Part shown: positions 1 through 8,469 of the stretch, piece by piece
How the letters are laid out: every line of letters starts with the position of its first letter
How positions within the stretch are numbered: the stretch's first letter is position 1
Assembly (NCBI GenBank): GCA_052033915.1
Contig: JBPOJF010000003.1
Location: forward strand, 121,206-185,205
Source of the DNA: CALMZY01 sp052033915
GTDB taxonomy: Bacteria > Verrucomicrobiota > Kiritimatiellia > CAIQIC01 > JAGNIJ01
DNA length: 64,000 bases
Reading direction: 5' to 3'
The notes under the pieces: generated by a model
What the model was told of the DNA's origin: nothing
The model's database searches: none
What the model saw: the letters and a program-made list of their open reading frames with translations, nothing else
Translations under genes and position numbers: made by a program

Positions 1-365
1 CGGCTGATCTCGGCGAGGAATTGGATGTGCGGTCCGGTGCGCGTGTCGGGCGAGAGCGTCATCACGAAGATCCTCGAGGGCAGGCCGTCCAGAGACCCGA
101 AATCCGTGCCGTCTTTCTTGACCGCGATCGCCGCCACGAGGGAGTCCACCTTGTCGGTCTTTCCGTGCGGAATGGCGATGCCGTTCTGCATGCCGGTGGA
201 CATCTTGCGCTCCCGGTCGATGACGGCTTTCAGGGCGTCTTTCTTCTCCCTGATCTTTCCGGATGCCATCAGAAAATCGATCATCTCCTCGATGATCGCT
301 TCCTTCGCGTTGCTCTTCAGATCCAGCAGAACCGCGTCTTTCGACAATGTCTTTCTGAGGTTCAT
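1..365 (-). CDS. PTS EIIA type-2 domain protein, C-terminus beyond window
   Basis: The visible 121 residues start at an ATG at 365 and form a PTS EIIA (fructose/nitrogen type) fold. The phospho-acceptor motif GIAIPHGKT is complete, with His67 as the expected phosphorylation site. EIIA domains of this class take phosphate from HPr/NPr and either feed a sugar permease or, as in PtsN, act as regulators. No permease domain is visible, so a PtsN-like regulatory role is as likely as transport. The gene is divergent from a second EIIA-containing gene at 670. The stop codon lies off the left edge, so total length and any further domain are unknown. Family assignment is firm; substrate is not. Confidence 0.85.
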   Translation of the reverse strand, partial: MNLRKTLSKDAVLLDLKSNAKEAIIEEMIDFLMASGKIREKKDALKAVIDRERKMSTGMQNGIAIPHGKTDKVDSLVAAIAVKKDGTDFGSLDGLPSRIFVMTLSPDTRTGPHIQFLAEIS

Positions 366-669
366 TCTTCCGGCCTTTTTTGAGACTGCCGAGCAGGCTC
401 TTAAAGAGCGGCATAATGCCGTTAATCCGAGAACCCGGTCAATACAATTGCGCGCGGATGTGCATGACGGCGGGGCGTCGGAAGATCGTACAACGATCCC
501 GGACTCAAGGATTTTCAGGGAGATCGAGATTCTGCGCATTGCACATTCTCGCGCCGGATGCTATAAAAATCGTTGCAGCTTTACCAAGGATCGGCATGGC
601 GGAGGGCTCGATAGGGTTCCGAATGTAACCGATGAAATTCCGGTCGCTGCCCGGAACAAGAAAGGACCG
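366..669. other. divergent intergenic region between two EIIA genes
   Basis: This 304-base gap separates two divergently transcribed EIIA-domain genes. It contains one readable plus-strand promoter (539-567) and no convincing open frame: the reading frame that continues upstream from the gene at 670 is open only because GC-rich DNA has few stops. I see no strong minus-strand promoter for the gene ending at 365 and no tRNA. Confidence 0.5.
539..567 (+). promoter_or_regulatory. sigma70-type promoter for the zinc-ribbon/EIIA gene
   Basis: TTGCAC (539-544), a 17-base spacer and TATAAA (562-567) form a housekeeping-type promoter. The expected transcription start is near 574, giving a leader of about 95 bases before the ATG at 670. 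The -10 box matches consensus at 5 of 6 bases, the -35 only at 3 of 6. Confidence 0.5.
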
Positions 670-1506
670 ATGCATAAGATCATCAAACACCTCATTCAAC
701 TTCAGGAACTCATGGTCGCCAGGGCGCAACAGGAGGCTTCCATGCCCGGCGCGCGGTTGTCCCAGTTGGATGCTTCCATCCAGACGCTGTTCAGCGAGTT
801 GCCTCCGGACGTGGCGGAACATTTCCGGAAGATCGAGAAGAAGGGCATGCTGGCGATGGTCCCCATTTCAAACGGCTTCTGCTCGGCCTGCGGGATGTCT
901 CTGCCGGTGAGCCTGGTTCATGAAGTCCATGCGGCGAAGAAGCTGTATTTCTGCCCCGCCTGCACGCGCATGTTGTACTATCCCGAAGCGCCGACGCGGA
1001 ACATCGGCAAGCGGAAGCGCCGGAGCGAGCCGCCCAAGATCGGCATCGAGCGGTTTTCGTCGCCCGAACTGATGATCCCCGATCTGAAGTCGACGGAGCG
1101 TGACGATGCGCTTGCGGAGTTGTGCGCGAAGATGGAGGCGGAGGGGTTTGTGGACAATGCGGCGAAACTTCTCGAGGAGGCCTTGAAGCGCGAGGCGATC
1201 ATCAGCACCGCGGTGGATCACGGGCTTGCGTTCCCGCACGTGCGCGGCGTCGAGGGCGGCGGCCTGACCATGGTGCTCGGGCTCAGCCGTAAGGGGGTCA
1301 AGTTCTCGCCCGGCTCGCGCGCGCTGACGCGCATCATCTTCTTCATGGTGATTCCGACGGCGGCCAGCGCGTTCTATCTGAAGCTGCTTTCGGGTTTGAA
1401 CCAGGCGTTCCAGAAGGAAGAGGCGCGGGAAAAACTGTTCGAGGCCGAGACGCCGGAACAGTTGTGGAAGTTTCTCTTCAAGGCGACGAAATCAACGATC
1501 CAGTAA
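670..1506 (+). CDS. C4 zinc-ribbon protein fused to a PTS EIIA domain
   Basis: The 278-residue protein starts at the ATG at 670, which has AAAGGA four bases upstream; the frame is open further 5' but without protein-like sequence. Residues 1-60 look like a helical hairpin. Cys71-x2-Cys74 and Cys95-x2-Cys98 form a C4 zinc ribbon, as in the HP0958/FlgZ-like coiled-coil zinc-ribbon family. Residues 130-278 are an EIIA type-2 domain whose phospho-acceptor motif reads LAFPHVRG (His190). Combining a nucleic-acid- or protein-binding ribbon with a phosphorylatable EIIA domain suggests a PTS-dependent regulator rather than a transporter part; that role is inferred. It lies divergent from a stand-alone EIIA gene, a possible partner or competitor for phosphate. 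Confidence 0.8.
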   Translation: MHKIIKHLIQLQELMVARAQQEASMPGARLSQLDASIQTLFSELPPDVAEHFRKIEKKGMLAMVPISNGFCSACGMSLPVSLVHEVHAAKKLYFCPACTRMLYYPEAPTRNIGKRKRRSEPPKIGIERFSSPELMIPDLKSTERDDALAELCAKMEAEGFVDNAAKLLEEALKREAIISTAVDHGLAFPHVRGVEGGGLTMVLGLSRKGVKFSPGSRALTRIIFFMVIPTAASAFYLKLLSGLNQAFQKEEAREKLFEAETPEQLWKFLFKATKSTIQ

Positions 1507-1521
1507 GCGCCGGCGCTGTTT

Positions 1522-2070
1522 TCAGTTCCCGCGCAGGCCGGGCGGCGGCTGCTTGGACCGCCGGACGCTCCCGTCCGTGCTCAGGATGTTGTACGCGCCG
1601 AAATGAGGCGCCGGTACGGCGTCCGACAAGGCGTTGAGCTCCACCATCATCCACGTCGGCGATCCGCTGCCGCGCAGTTTCCTGCCGTTCAGGCGGACGT
1701 TCCAGACATAGCTCAGGCCGAGGTTCTTCTGGGAGGCCGGCGCCGCGGGGCAGATGTAAATGTCCGGGCGGACTCTGTAGGGTTGAAGCGCCATGAGCAG
1801 GCTGTCGTTGTCCTGCTTGGGATCGTCCGGATAGAACGCCGCGCGCGGGAGCGTGCCGCGATCCACCTCGAAATTCTCTAGGGCGGCGTAGATGTTGCGG
1901 AGATTGTTCGCGCATTTCTTGTTCAGCACGTTCTGGTGGATCGCCATGTAGATGGCCGCGGCGAGCCCGATCAGGACGGCGGCCAGCGCCAGGAGTTCGA
2001 TCAGGACAAAGCCCGCTTCCGGCCCCGGCGGGAGGCCGGTCCCGCGCCTGCTGTGAGTGTTCCGCAACAC
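1522..2070 (-). CDS. type II pseudopilin-like secreted protein
   Basis: The 182-residue protein has a prepilin-type N-terminus: a basic leader ending in Gly20, Phe21 at the cleavage site, and Glu25 at mature position 5, followed by a hydrophobic helix. This is the substrate pattern of prepilin peptidase PilD. The rest is a small globular domain with the closing motif AYNILSTDGSVRR, which resembles the H-x-G/D-G-S-V endings of DUF1559-type or H-X9-DG proteins common in PVC bacteria. It may be a minor pseudopilin or a surface protein assembled by a type II-like system. No other secretion gene is nearby, so its machinery must be encoded elsewhere. It is convergent with the zinc-ribbon gene, 15 bases apart. 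Confidence 0.7.
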   Translation of the reverse strand: MLRNTHSRRGTGLPPGPEAGFVLIELLALAAVLIGLAAAIYMAIHQNVLNKKCANNLRNIYAALENFEVDRGTLPRAAFYPDDPKQDNDSLLMALQPYRVRPDIYICPAAPASQKNLGLSYVWNVRLNGRKLRGSGSPTWMMVELNALSDAVPAPHFGAYNILSTDGSVRRSKQPPPGLRGN

Positions 2071-2101
2071 GAGTGGAGGGTAGAAAGGCGCCGCCGGGAC
2101 G

Positions 2102-3820
2102 TCAACGGTTAAGATCGTTGAGCAGCAGCTTGGCGAACGGCGCCGGCCATTCCGAGGGCGGTGTCGAGGACTGCATGCAGCGCCTGAAAAACACCGCCGC
2201 GCGCTTGGTTTCGCCGTCGAGATAGCAGCGGATGGCGGCCGCGAGGCAGGCGTCGTTCTTGAACTGGTCCGGCATGCGGTCGATCTCGGACGCCAGTTCG
2301 TTGACGCCGGTGTCGCCGCTCAGGCAGTTCATCGCGGCGCGGATCGGCCCGTCGGCCGGCGGCTCCCTCAGCGTGAGGATGTCCCGCGCGCTGTTCTTGT
2401 CGCCTTCCAGGAGCAGCAGGCTCAGGTACTCCATCTGGGCGAGGCTGACGATGGCGATCGAGGCGTCCGCGTTTTTCAGGATGCCGTGGTAGAGCTGTTT
2501 GGCCCTTGCGCGATTGTTCAGCAGAATCTCGCAGCGGGCCTCGTCCAGTTGGGCGATCGCCGCGGTTCGCGTGTCGCCGAGGGCGGCGCTCAGGGCGCGC
2601 GCGGAACGGAACCCGTCCCGTGAGGCGGGCCAATCGCCCGCGGTCATGGCCTTGCGCGCGAGCCGGATTTCGTGCCACGCGCGCGGTGTGTCGCTGGCGA
2701 TGCTGCCGCCGTCCGCCTGGGCCAGTACGTACAGCGCGTTCTTGAGCCGCGCCCGCGTCAGCAGGTCGTCGTACCGGATGTTGAGCAATTGGTGGCGGTA
2801 ATACAGGGCGACGCTCCACGCGACGATGATCAGGGGAACGACGAACAGCATTGTCCGCTGGTGCCGGCGCGCGAGGTGCCGGAGATGGTCGAGCGGCGAA
2901 AAGTGGTGCGCGCTGACGCGCCGTCCGGCGAGCGCCCGTTCCAGGTCGACGGCAAACGCCTCAGCGTCGGCGTACCGGTCCTTCGGATTCTTCTCCAGGG
3001 CCTTCAGGATCACCGCTTCCAGCTCGGGCGTGATCTCCTTCCGGAAGAGCCGGGGCCGTTTGGGCTGTTCGTTCTTCACGGCCTCCAGCACATCCTTGAC
3101 CGGCGAGCAATGCTGCGTGTTGTACGGGAGCACGCCCGTGATCGCCTCGTAGAGGACGACGCCCAGCGAGTAGATGTCGCTGGCCAGGCCGACACGTTCG
3201 CCGCGCGCCTGCTCGGGCGACATGTAGAGGGGGGTGCCGGTCAGCGCGCCGGTCATGGTGACGGACGGCCAGTCGATCAATGCCGCGACGCCGAAATCCG
3301 AAAGCAGCGGCTCGCCGAATTCGTCGATCATGATGTTCGTCGGCTTCACGTCGCGGTGGATGATGTGGTGCATGTGCGCGTACTGCAGGGCGCGCGCGAT
3401 CTTGATGATGATTTGCACGACCCTGTTCAGGCTCATGGGCGTGTTCTCCATCGCGTCTTCCAGGGTCTTGCTCTTCCTCACCGACTCCATCGCGATGTAG
3501 TGGTAGGGGCCGTCCCTGCCCGTCGCGTAGATCGTCACGATGTGCGGATGCCGGCGCAGTTTCTTGGAGGCCTCGGCCTCCCGCCGGAATCGCTCGAGCA
3601 TGGTCTCCGAGACTCCGGGCCCTTCGGAGAAGACTTTCAGCGCGATTTCGTGGCCGGTCGCGTCGGTCGCCAGGTAAACGGTGGCCATCGCTCCGTGGCC
3701 GAGGGATTCGGAAATGAGGTACTCGCCGATCCGGAAGCCTTTTCCCGGGTATTTCGGCGACTCGGATTCCGACACGGGGATGTCGGCGCCGTTCTTCGAG
3801 TGGTTGGACGCGTCCGTCAT
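2102..3820 (-). CDS. membrane-anchored Ser/Thr protein kinase with helical C-terminal domain
   Basis: The 572-residue protein is a Hanks-type kinase. The glycine-rich loop is GHGAMATVYL (41-50), the ATP-anchoring lysine is Lys62 (ALKVF), the catalytic loop is HRDVKPTN (156-163, Asp157) and the metal-binding DFG is at 175-177; SPEQ replaces APE near 201. All catalytic residues are present, so it should be active. A single transmembrane helix spans about 324-341. The C-terminal 230 residues are alpha-helical and repetitive (LARKAM, LGDTRTAAIAQLDEAR and similar), suggesting TPR-like helices on the far side of the membrane that may sense or bind a partner. Such kinases are expanded in PVC bacteria. 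No substrate is suggested by context. Confidence 0.9.
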   Translation of the reverse strand: MTDASNHSKNGADIPVSESESPKYPGKGFRIGEYLISESLGHGAMATVYLATDATGHEIALKVFSEGPGVSETMLERFRREAEASKKLRRHPHIVTIYATGRDGPYHYIAMESVRKSKTLEDAMENTPMSLNRVVQIIIKIARALQYAHMHHIIHRDVKPTNIMIDEFGEPLLSDFGVAALIDWPSVTMTGALTGTPLYMSPEQARGERVGLASDIYSLGVVLYEAITGVLPYNTQHCSPVKDVLEAVKNEQPKRPRLFRKEITPELEAVILKALEKNPKDRYADAEAFAVDLERALAGRRVSAHHFSPLDHLRHLARRHQRTMLFVVPLIIVAWSVALYYRHQLLNIRYDDLLTRARLKNALYVLAQADGGSIASDTPRAWHEIRLARKAMTAGDWPASRDGFRSARALSAALGDTRTAAIAQLDEARCEILLNNRARAKQLYHGILKNADASIAIVSLAQMEYLSLLLLEGDKNSARDILTLREPPADGPIRAAMNCLSGDTGVNELASEIDRMPDQFKNDACLAAAIRCYLDGETKRAAVFFRRCMQSSTPPSEWPAPFAKLLLNDLNR

Positions 3821-3844
3821 GAGAATCCGTATTAACCGACGGGG

Positions 3845-4696
3845 CTAGTTTGCTGTCGCATTCCGCGATTGGCAAGTCAAACGCTGCAGTTCCGCGACCA
3901 GTTGTTTCCAGACTTTCTGGAATCTCGCCGCGTGTCCCTGCCGCCGCTGTTGCAGACTGCGAACCAGCCCGCGCGGGCCGGGAGGGGCGCGGCGGAGGTG
4001 GGCCAGGCAGATGTCGCAATCGTGGATGTCGCCGAGCACATCCTGGACGGCCTTGAACTTCCGCGCGAGCCGGGCCGCGGACGGGCCCTGCGATGCGGCG
4101 AAGAATTCGGCCATGTAGCGCGCCCGGCGGCAGGCGATCCGGAGCCGGTGCGCCTTGCGGGGAGGGAGCGCGGGTCCGGGGAGGGAGCGCTTCATCGCCT
4201 GCGCGATGGATTTTCGGATGGCGGCGGCGCCGAGAACGGCGATGGAGAGGTCGGCGGCCCGGAAGGTCGGGTGGTCAAGGAACCGCTTGAAATCAGACAT
4301 CAGCGCCCGCGTCGGGGGATCGTGCAGGATGCCCGGGAGAGACTGCTTCATCCGCTTCTGCATCTCGCGCTGATGCCGGACGAAGGCGCGCCATTGCCCG
4401 GTTCTCCTCGCGGGGACTGATTTCAGCGTGCGCATCCACACGTCCATGTCGCGGACCGGCCCGAGCTTTTTCGACAGTTGCCGGAATCGCGCCTCGAAGT
4501 CCCTGCCTTCCGGCTGGGGGAGGATCTTGCGAAAGGCCTTCAGGAGATTGCGCAACCGGCGGATGGCGACTCGCAGGTTGTGGAGCGGCGTGACGCGGCC
4601 TGCGAGCACGCCCGGTTCCTCCATACGGATGCTGTCGTACTGCCGGCGCAGGAGCGCGATGGCGGTCTTCCGGCTGTCGGTGGCGCGCGCGGTCAT
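3845..4696 (-). CDS. CHAD domain protein (polyphosphate-associated)
   Basis: The ATG at 4696 lies two bases after the ppk1 stop codon (TGA-TC-ATG), so translation is probably coupled; the 27 codons that could be added upstream lie inside ppk1 and are not protein-like. The 283-residue product is an all-helical CHAD domain with many conserved Arg, Lys and His residues (LHNLRVAIRRLRNLL, ARFRQLSKKLGPVRDMDVW, RLRIACRRARYMAEFF). CHAD domains bind inorganic polyphosphate, and this gene directly follows ppk1 and ppx, which supports that role here. It probably localises to or decorates polyphosphate granules. There is no CYTH domain, unlike many CHAD proteins. Confidence 0.88.
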   Translation of the reverse strand: MTARATDSRKTAIALLRRQYDSIRMEEPGVLAGRVTPLHNLRVAIRRLRNLLKAFRKILPQPEGRDFEARFRQLSKKLGPVRDMDVWMRTLKSVPARRTGQWRAFVRHQREMQKRMKQSLPGILHDPPTRALMSDFKRFLDHPTFRAADLSIAVLGAAAIRKSIAQAMKRSLPGPALPPRKAHRLRIACRRARYMAEFFAASQGPSAARLARKFKAVQDVLGDIHDCDICLAHLRRAPPGPRGLVRSLQQRRQGHAARFQKVWKQLVAELQRLTCQSRNATAN

Positions 4697-4698
4697 GA

Positions 4699-6813
4699 TC
4701 AGCTTTTCGGAGGGATCGGGCGTTGGGGTTCGAATGCGGCGGTCTTGGCTTTCCGGGCGTTCTTGGCCGCCTCGCACGCGCGGCGGTAGAAGATCTCCTG
4801 CGCGCGCAGGGCTTTCTTGCGCGGTGCGGGCTCGACCCGGCGATAGCTCCCGTCGGGGAGCAACTGCCGCGCCTGGGTGTTGTCCCCGAGACAGGTCTCG
4901 AGAATCTCGACCAGTTTCTCGCGGCAGCGGAGATCGTCCACGGGAACGAGCAGTTCGACGCGCCGGTCGAGGTTGCGCGTCATCCAGTCCGCGCTGGAAA
5001 TGAAGACCCGGCTGTCGCCCCCGTTGTGGAAGTAGAAGATGCGGCTGTGTTCGAGGAACCGGTCGACGATGCTGACCACGGAGATCGTCTCGCTGAGATT
5101 CGGGACGCCCGGCCGCAGGCAGCAGATGCCGCGGACGTTGAGGCGGATGTCCACGCCCGCTTTGGAGGCTTCGTACAGGGCCTTCACGAGATCGGCGTCC
5201 GCCAGGGAGTTCAGCTTCGCCAGGATGCGCGCCTCCTGGCCCTGCTTGCGGCGCTCGATTTCATTCTCGATCAGCTCGACGATTCGATGGCGAAGCCCGA
5301 TGGGCGCGGCTTCGATCTTGCGGTAGCGCACGGGCTGGGAGTAGCCGGTGATCGTGTTGAAGAACGCCGAGGCGTCCGCGGCGAAGTCCGCGTCGCAGGT
5401 CATGAAGCTGATGTCGCTGTACTGGCGGGCGGTTTTCTCGTTGTAGTTCCCGGTGCCGAAGTGGATGTAGCGCCGGATGCCGGTCGGCTCGCGGCGCACG
5501 ACGATGCAGATCTTCGCGTGGGTCTTGAGCCCCTTCAGCCCGTAAATCACCTGGACGCCCGCGCGTTCGAGCGCGGTGGCCCATTCGATGTTGCGGGCCT
5601 CGTCGAAGCGGGCTTTGAGCTCGACCACGACGGTGACGTGCTTGTCGCGATCGGCCGCGCGCGCGAGCGCCGCGACGACGGGGCTGTATTCGCTGGTCCG
5701 GTACAGGATCTGCTTGATCGCGAGGACATTCGGGTCTTCCGCCGCCTCCTCGACCAGTTTCTGCACGGGGTCGAAACTTTCGTACGGGTGGAAGAGGAGA
5801 ATGTCCCGGCGGGCGATCGCTTCGAAGATGGATTCGGACGGGCCGATGTCGGGTGACGGCTGGGGCGTCCACGGCTCGATCTTGAGGTTGTCGAAGCCGC
5901 TCATGGTCGCGATGCGGAAAAAGGCGGAGAGGTCGAGCGGCCCCGGCAGGGAGTACAGCGAGTCGTCGTGGATATCGAGGCTGGCGGTGAGGAACGTGCG
6001 GAGGACATCGGACGCGCCGTTGCCGATCTCCAGCCGGACACAGGAGCTCTGCTTCCTCTCGATCAGCACTTCCTTCATCTTCTCCAGCAGGTCGCCCGCG
6101 GCGTCCTCCCGGACGCTCATGTCCGCGTTCCGTGTGATGCGGAACGGGGCGCTGTCCACAATCGGCTCGCCCGGGAAAATCCGGCTCAGGAAGGCCGTGA
6201 TGATGTCTTCCAGCAGGAGGTAGTGATAGCCTTGCTCGGTCGGCACGGTGATGAACCGGGCGACGCCCTTCGGAACCGCGACGACCGCGAAGCGCGGGAC
6301 GTCGGCCCCCTTCACGGTCTTCAGCCTCACGCACAGGTTGATGCCGAGCCCGGGCAGGAGCGGGAAGGGGTCGTCCATGTCAACGGCCATGGGCGTGATG
6401 ACCGGGTACAGCTCGTGTTCGAAAAGCCCTTCGACGTAGCTGTCCTGCTGGGGCGTGAGCGCGTCCATCGTGAGCCGCCGGATTCCCGCCGCCGCCAGCT
6501 TGGGTTCGACATCCTCCAGCAGGCAGGTGTACTGGTCCGCCGTCATCTGGTGAACGAGCCGGCTGATTTCCTCGAGTTGTTCGGCGGGCGTCATGCCGGA
6601 CGGGTCGGCTTTCCCGTTGCCTTCGTGGGCCAGGATCTGAAGCCCTCCCACCCGCACCATGAAAAATTCGTCGAGGTTCGAACTGGTGATGGCGAGGAAC
6701 TTGAGGCGTTCCAGCAGGGGCAGGGATTCGTTGAAGGCCTCCTCCAGGACGCGCCGGTTGAAGGCCAGCCAGCTCAGTTCCCGGTTGATGAACGGAGAAG
6801 GGTTAGTGCTCAT
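4699..6813 (-). CDS. ppk1: polyphosphate kinase 1
   Basis: The 704-residue protein has the full PPK1 architecture: N domain (RELSWLAFNRRVLEEA, 11-26), head domain, and two phospholipase D-like catalytic halves. It polymerises the gamma-phosphate of ATP into polyphosphate through a phosphohistidine. The autophosphorylated histidine is His432 in GLKTHAKIC, and the second conserved histidine lies in FLEHSRIF near the C-terminus, followed by SSADWMTRN. It also has FGTGNYNEKTARQYSD. Its ATG (6813) overlaps the end of ppx by 11 bases, with GGAGG inside ppx as the ribosome binding site. Synthesis, hydrolysis and binding of polyphosphate thus sit in one operon. Length is typical for the family. Confidence 0.97.
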   Translation of the reverse strand: MSTNPSPFINRELSWLAFNRRVLEEAFNESLPLLERLKFLAITSSNLDEFFMVRVGGLQILAHEGNGKADPSGMTPAEQLEEISRLVHQMTADQYTCLLEDVEPKLAAAGIRRLTMDALTPQQDSYVEGLFEHELYPVITPMAVDMDDPFPLLPGLGINLCVRLKTVKGADVPRFAVVAVPKGVARFITVPTEQGYHYLLLEDIITAFLSRIFPGEPIVDSAPFRITRNADMSVREDAAGDLLEKMKEVLIERKQSSCVRLEIGNGASDVLRTFLTASLDIHDDSLYSLPGPLDLSAFFRIATMSGFDNLKIEPWTPQPSPDIGPSESIFEAIARRDILLFHPYESFDPVQKLVEEAAEDPNVLAIKQILYRTSEYSPVVAALARAADRDKHVTVVVELKARFDEARNIEWATALERAGVQVIYGLKGLKTHAKICIVVRREPTGIRRYIHFGTGNYNEKTARQYSDISFMTCDADFAADASAFFNTITGYSQPVRYRKIEAAPIGLRHRIVELIENEIERRKQGQEARILAKLNSLADADLVKALYEASKAGVDIRLNVRGICCLRPGVPNLSETISVVSIVDRFLEHSRIFYFHNGGDSRVFISSADWMTRNLDRRVELLVPVDDLRCREKLVEILETCLGDNTQARQLLPDGSYRRVEPAPRKKALRAQEIFYRRACEAAKNARKAKTAAFEPQRPIPPKS

Positions 6814-8413
6814 CGGCCGGTCCTCCCATTTGAGCCCGTTCTTCGCGGAGGACGACCGGGATGCCGTACACTTCCTCGAACAGAGCCCCTTTTTCCTTCA
6901 TTGCCATGCGCTCCATGGTCAGGTCCTCCACCCCGCGCACCGTGATGACGAACTGGCCGGGCTCGCGCGTGAACGTCAGATCGCTGAGTTGCTGAACGTG
7001 GTTTCGATCCATCGCGTCGGCAACCCGCAGGATGGCGGCCATCTTGGAGACGGCGATGCGGCTGTCACGGTCGAGGGATGTGTATTCCGGATGTGTGGGG
7101 CTCGGCATGGCGCGCCGGTGATAGCGGGCCACGAGGGCGATCAGGGTCATATCGTTCCGGGTTAGCCCGAACAGGTCGCTGTTCAGGATCAGGTACATCG
7201 AGTGCTTGTGATGGCTCCGGCTGCTGATGAAGCCGCCCACTTCGTGCAGAAGGGCGGCGACTTCGAGCAGGAGTTCGTGGCGCTTGTCGAGCTGATGTAC
7301 GGGCTGCAGTTCGTGGAAGAGTTTCAGGCAAAGATCCGCCACGTGCCGGGCGTGCTTTGGGTCGATCTTGTACTTGTCGCCCAGCGCCCGCGCGGCGTGG
7401 AGGATCTGCTGCACGAAGGAGCCGGTCCAGAAACCCGTCAGGGTCATTTCCTTGAGGAGCCCGTCCCGGAGGCTGGCCTTCGGGATGATGACTCGGTCGG
7501 CCTTGCACGCGCGCGCGATCTGCATGTAAACGAGCAGGGCCGGGCCGACGGTTTCCGCCTCCTGGAAGGAAAGTCGGTACTTGTTCGCGATCCGCTCCGC
7601 CGAGAGGGGGAGCACCTTGTCCACGAATCCGGCAAAGGTCTTGTATTCCACATGCGTCGCGCGGGCATGGGCCCAGTCCGGGGAGAGGTGGGCGGCGGCG
7701 AAGCGGGAATCGGAGGACATGGCCACCAGCGCGGTCGCCTCGGAGGCCGGCGCGTTGCGCGTGATCTGCTCCACCATGCGCTGGATGTACTGGCCGAGGA
7801 TCGTGCGCACGCGCTCCGACGGCGCCCGCTGGGATTCCAGCATCTCGCGCATGCGCAGCGAGCCGAGGCGGTACGAGTCGGAGAACGTGACCTGCCCGTT
7901 CTGCACCAGCAGGACTTCAGTGCTGCCGCCGCCGACGTCCGCGACCAGCACGTTGCCGTCCTTGAGGTCCGGCTCGCTCTCCACGACGCCCTGGGCGGCC
8001 ATGTAAGTGAGGCGGCTTTCCTCCGCCTCGTCGATGGCCCTCACGTTGATGCGCGTGCCGATGTAGATGCGGTCCAGGAACGTGTCGCAGTTCACCGCCT
8101 CGCGCACCGAACTGGTCGCCACCGCGCGGATCTGCTCCGGCTGGGTGATCCCGTATTCCTCCATCACGCGCTGGAAGCCCTGTAGGATGTCCACGCACTC
8201 CTGGATTGTGGATTGCTGGATGCGGCCCTTGGTGAACGTGTCCTTGCCGAGGTGGCAGCCCTGGCGAAGCTGTTCGAGCGTGCGGAGTTCCCCGTTTTTC
8301 CCGATCTCCGCAATCTCCATGCGGATGGCGCTCGCGCCGATGTCGATGACAGCCGCCAAGCGGGTATTCTTGGCCGAAGGGGCGAGGATTTTGGCTGTTG
8401 GTTTGTTGTTCAT
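6803..8413 (-). CDS. ppx: exopolyphosphatase, Ppx/GppA family with HD domain
   Basis: The 536-residue protein starts at the ATG at 8413. The N-terminal two-thirds is an actin-like ASKHA phosphatase with phosphate loops DIGASAIRMEIA and ADVGGGSTEVLLV, typical of Ppx/GppA enzymes that remove terminal phosphate from polyphosphate or hydrolyse pppGpp. The C-terminal third carries an HD-type helical domain (HARHVADLCLKLF, LLEVAALLHEVGGFIS, HHKHSMYLI), as in the longer Ppx subfamily. It ends inside the ppk1 start (ATGAGCACTAA is shared). The ppx-ppk1-CHAD order suggests that polyphosphate level is set by balanced synthesis and degradation from one transcript. Whether it also acts on pppGpp cannot be told. 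Confidence 0.93.
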   Translation of the reverse strand: MNNKPTAKILAPSAKNTRLAAVIDIGASAIRMEIAEIGKNGELRTLEQLRQGCHLGKDTFTKGRIQQSTIQECVDILQGFQRVMEEYGITQPEQIRAVATSSVREAVNCDTFLDRIYIGTRINVRAIDEAEESRLTYMAAQGVVESEPDLKDGNVLVADVGGGSTEVLLVQNGQVTFSDSYRLGSLRMREMLESQRAPSERVRTILGQYIQRMVEQITRNAPASEATALVAMSSDSRFAAAHLSPDWAHARATHVEYKTFAGFVDKVLPLSAERIANKYRLSFQEAETVGPALLVYMQIARACKADRVIIPKASLRDGLLKEMTLTGFWTGSFVQQILHAARALGDKYKIDPKHARHVADLCLKLFHELQPVHQLDKRHELLLEVAALLHEVGGFISSRSHHKHSMYLILNSDLFGLTRNDMTLIALVARYHRRAMPSPTHPEYTSLDRDSRIAVSKMAAILRVADAMDRNHVQQLSDLTFTREPGQFVITVRGVEDLTMERMAMKEKGALFEEVYGIPVVLREERAQMGGPADEH

Positions 8414-8421
8414 TGTGTCAT

Positions 8422-8469
8422 GGGGTGTCCAAGGTCCCGCGTCAGCCGTCGAACTTTGGACTTTAGACT
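8422..8469. repeat. GTCCAAAG-type dispersed repeat between ppx and ROK kinase
   Basis: The 56-base gap contains GTCCAAGGTCC and, 14 bases on, ACTTTGGACTTTAGAC. These are the same words as in the longer element at 20442-20541, in inverted arms. No promoter or terminator is evident. Confidence 0.5.

Noticed and set aside
1506..1517. Palindrome AGCGCCGGCGCT followed by GTTTT as a terminator between convergent genes
   Set aside because: It has no loop space and only four Ts; too weak to call.
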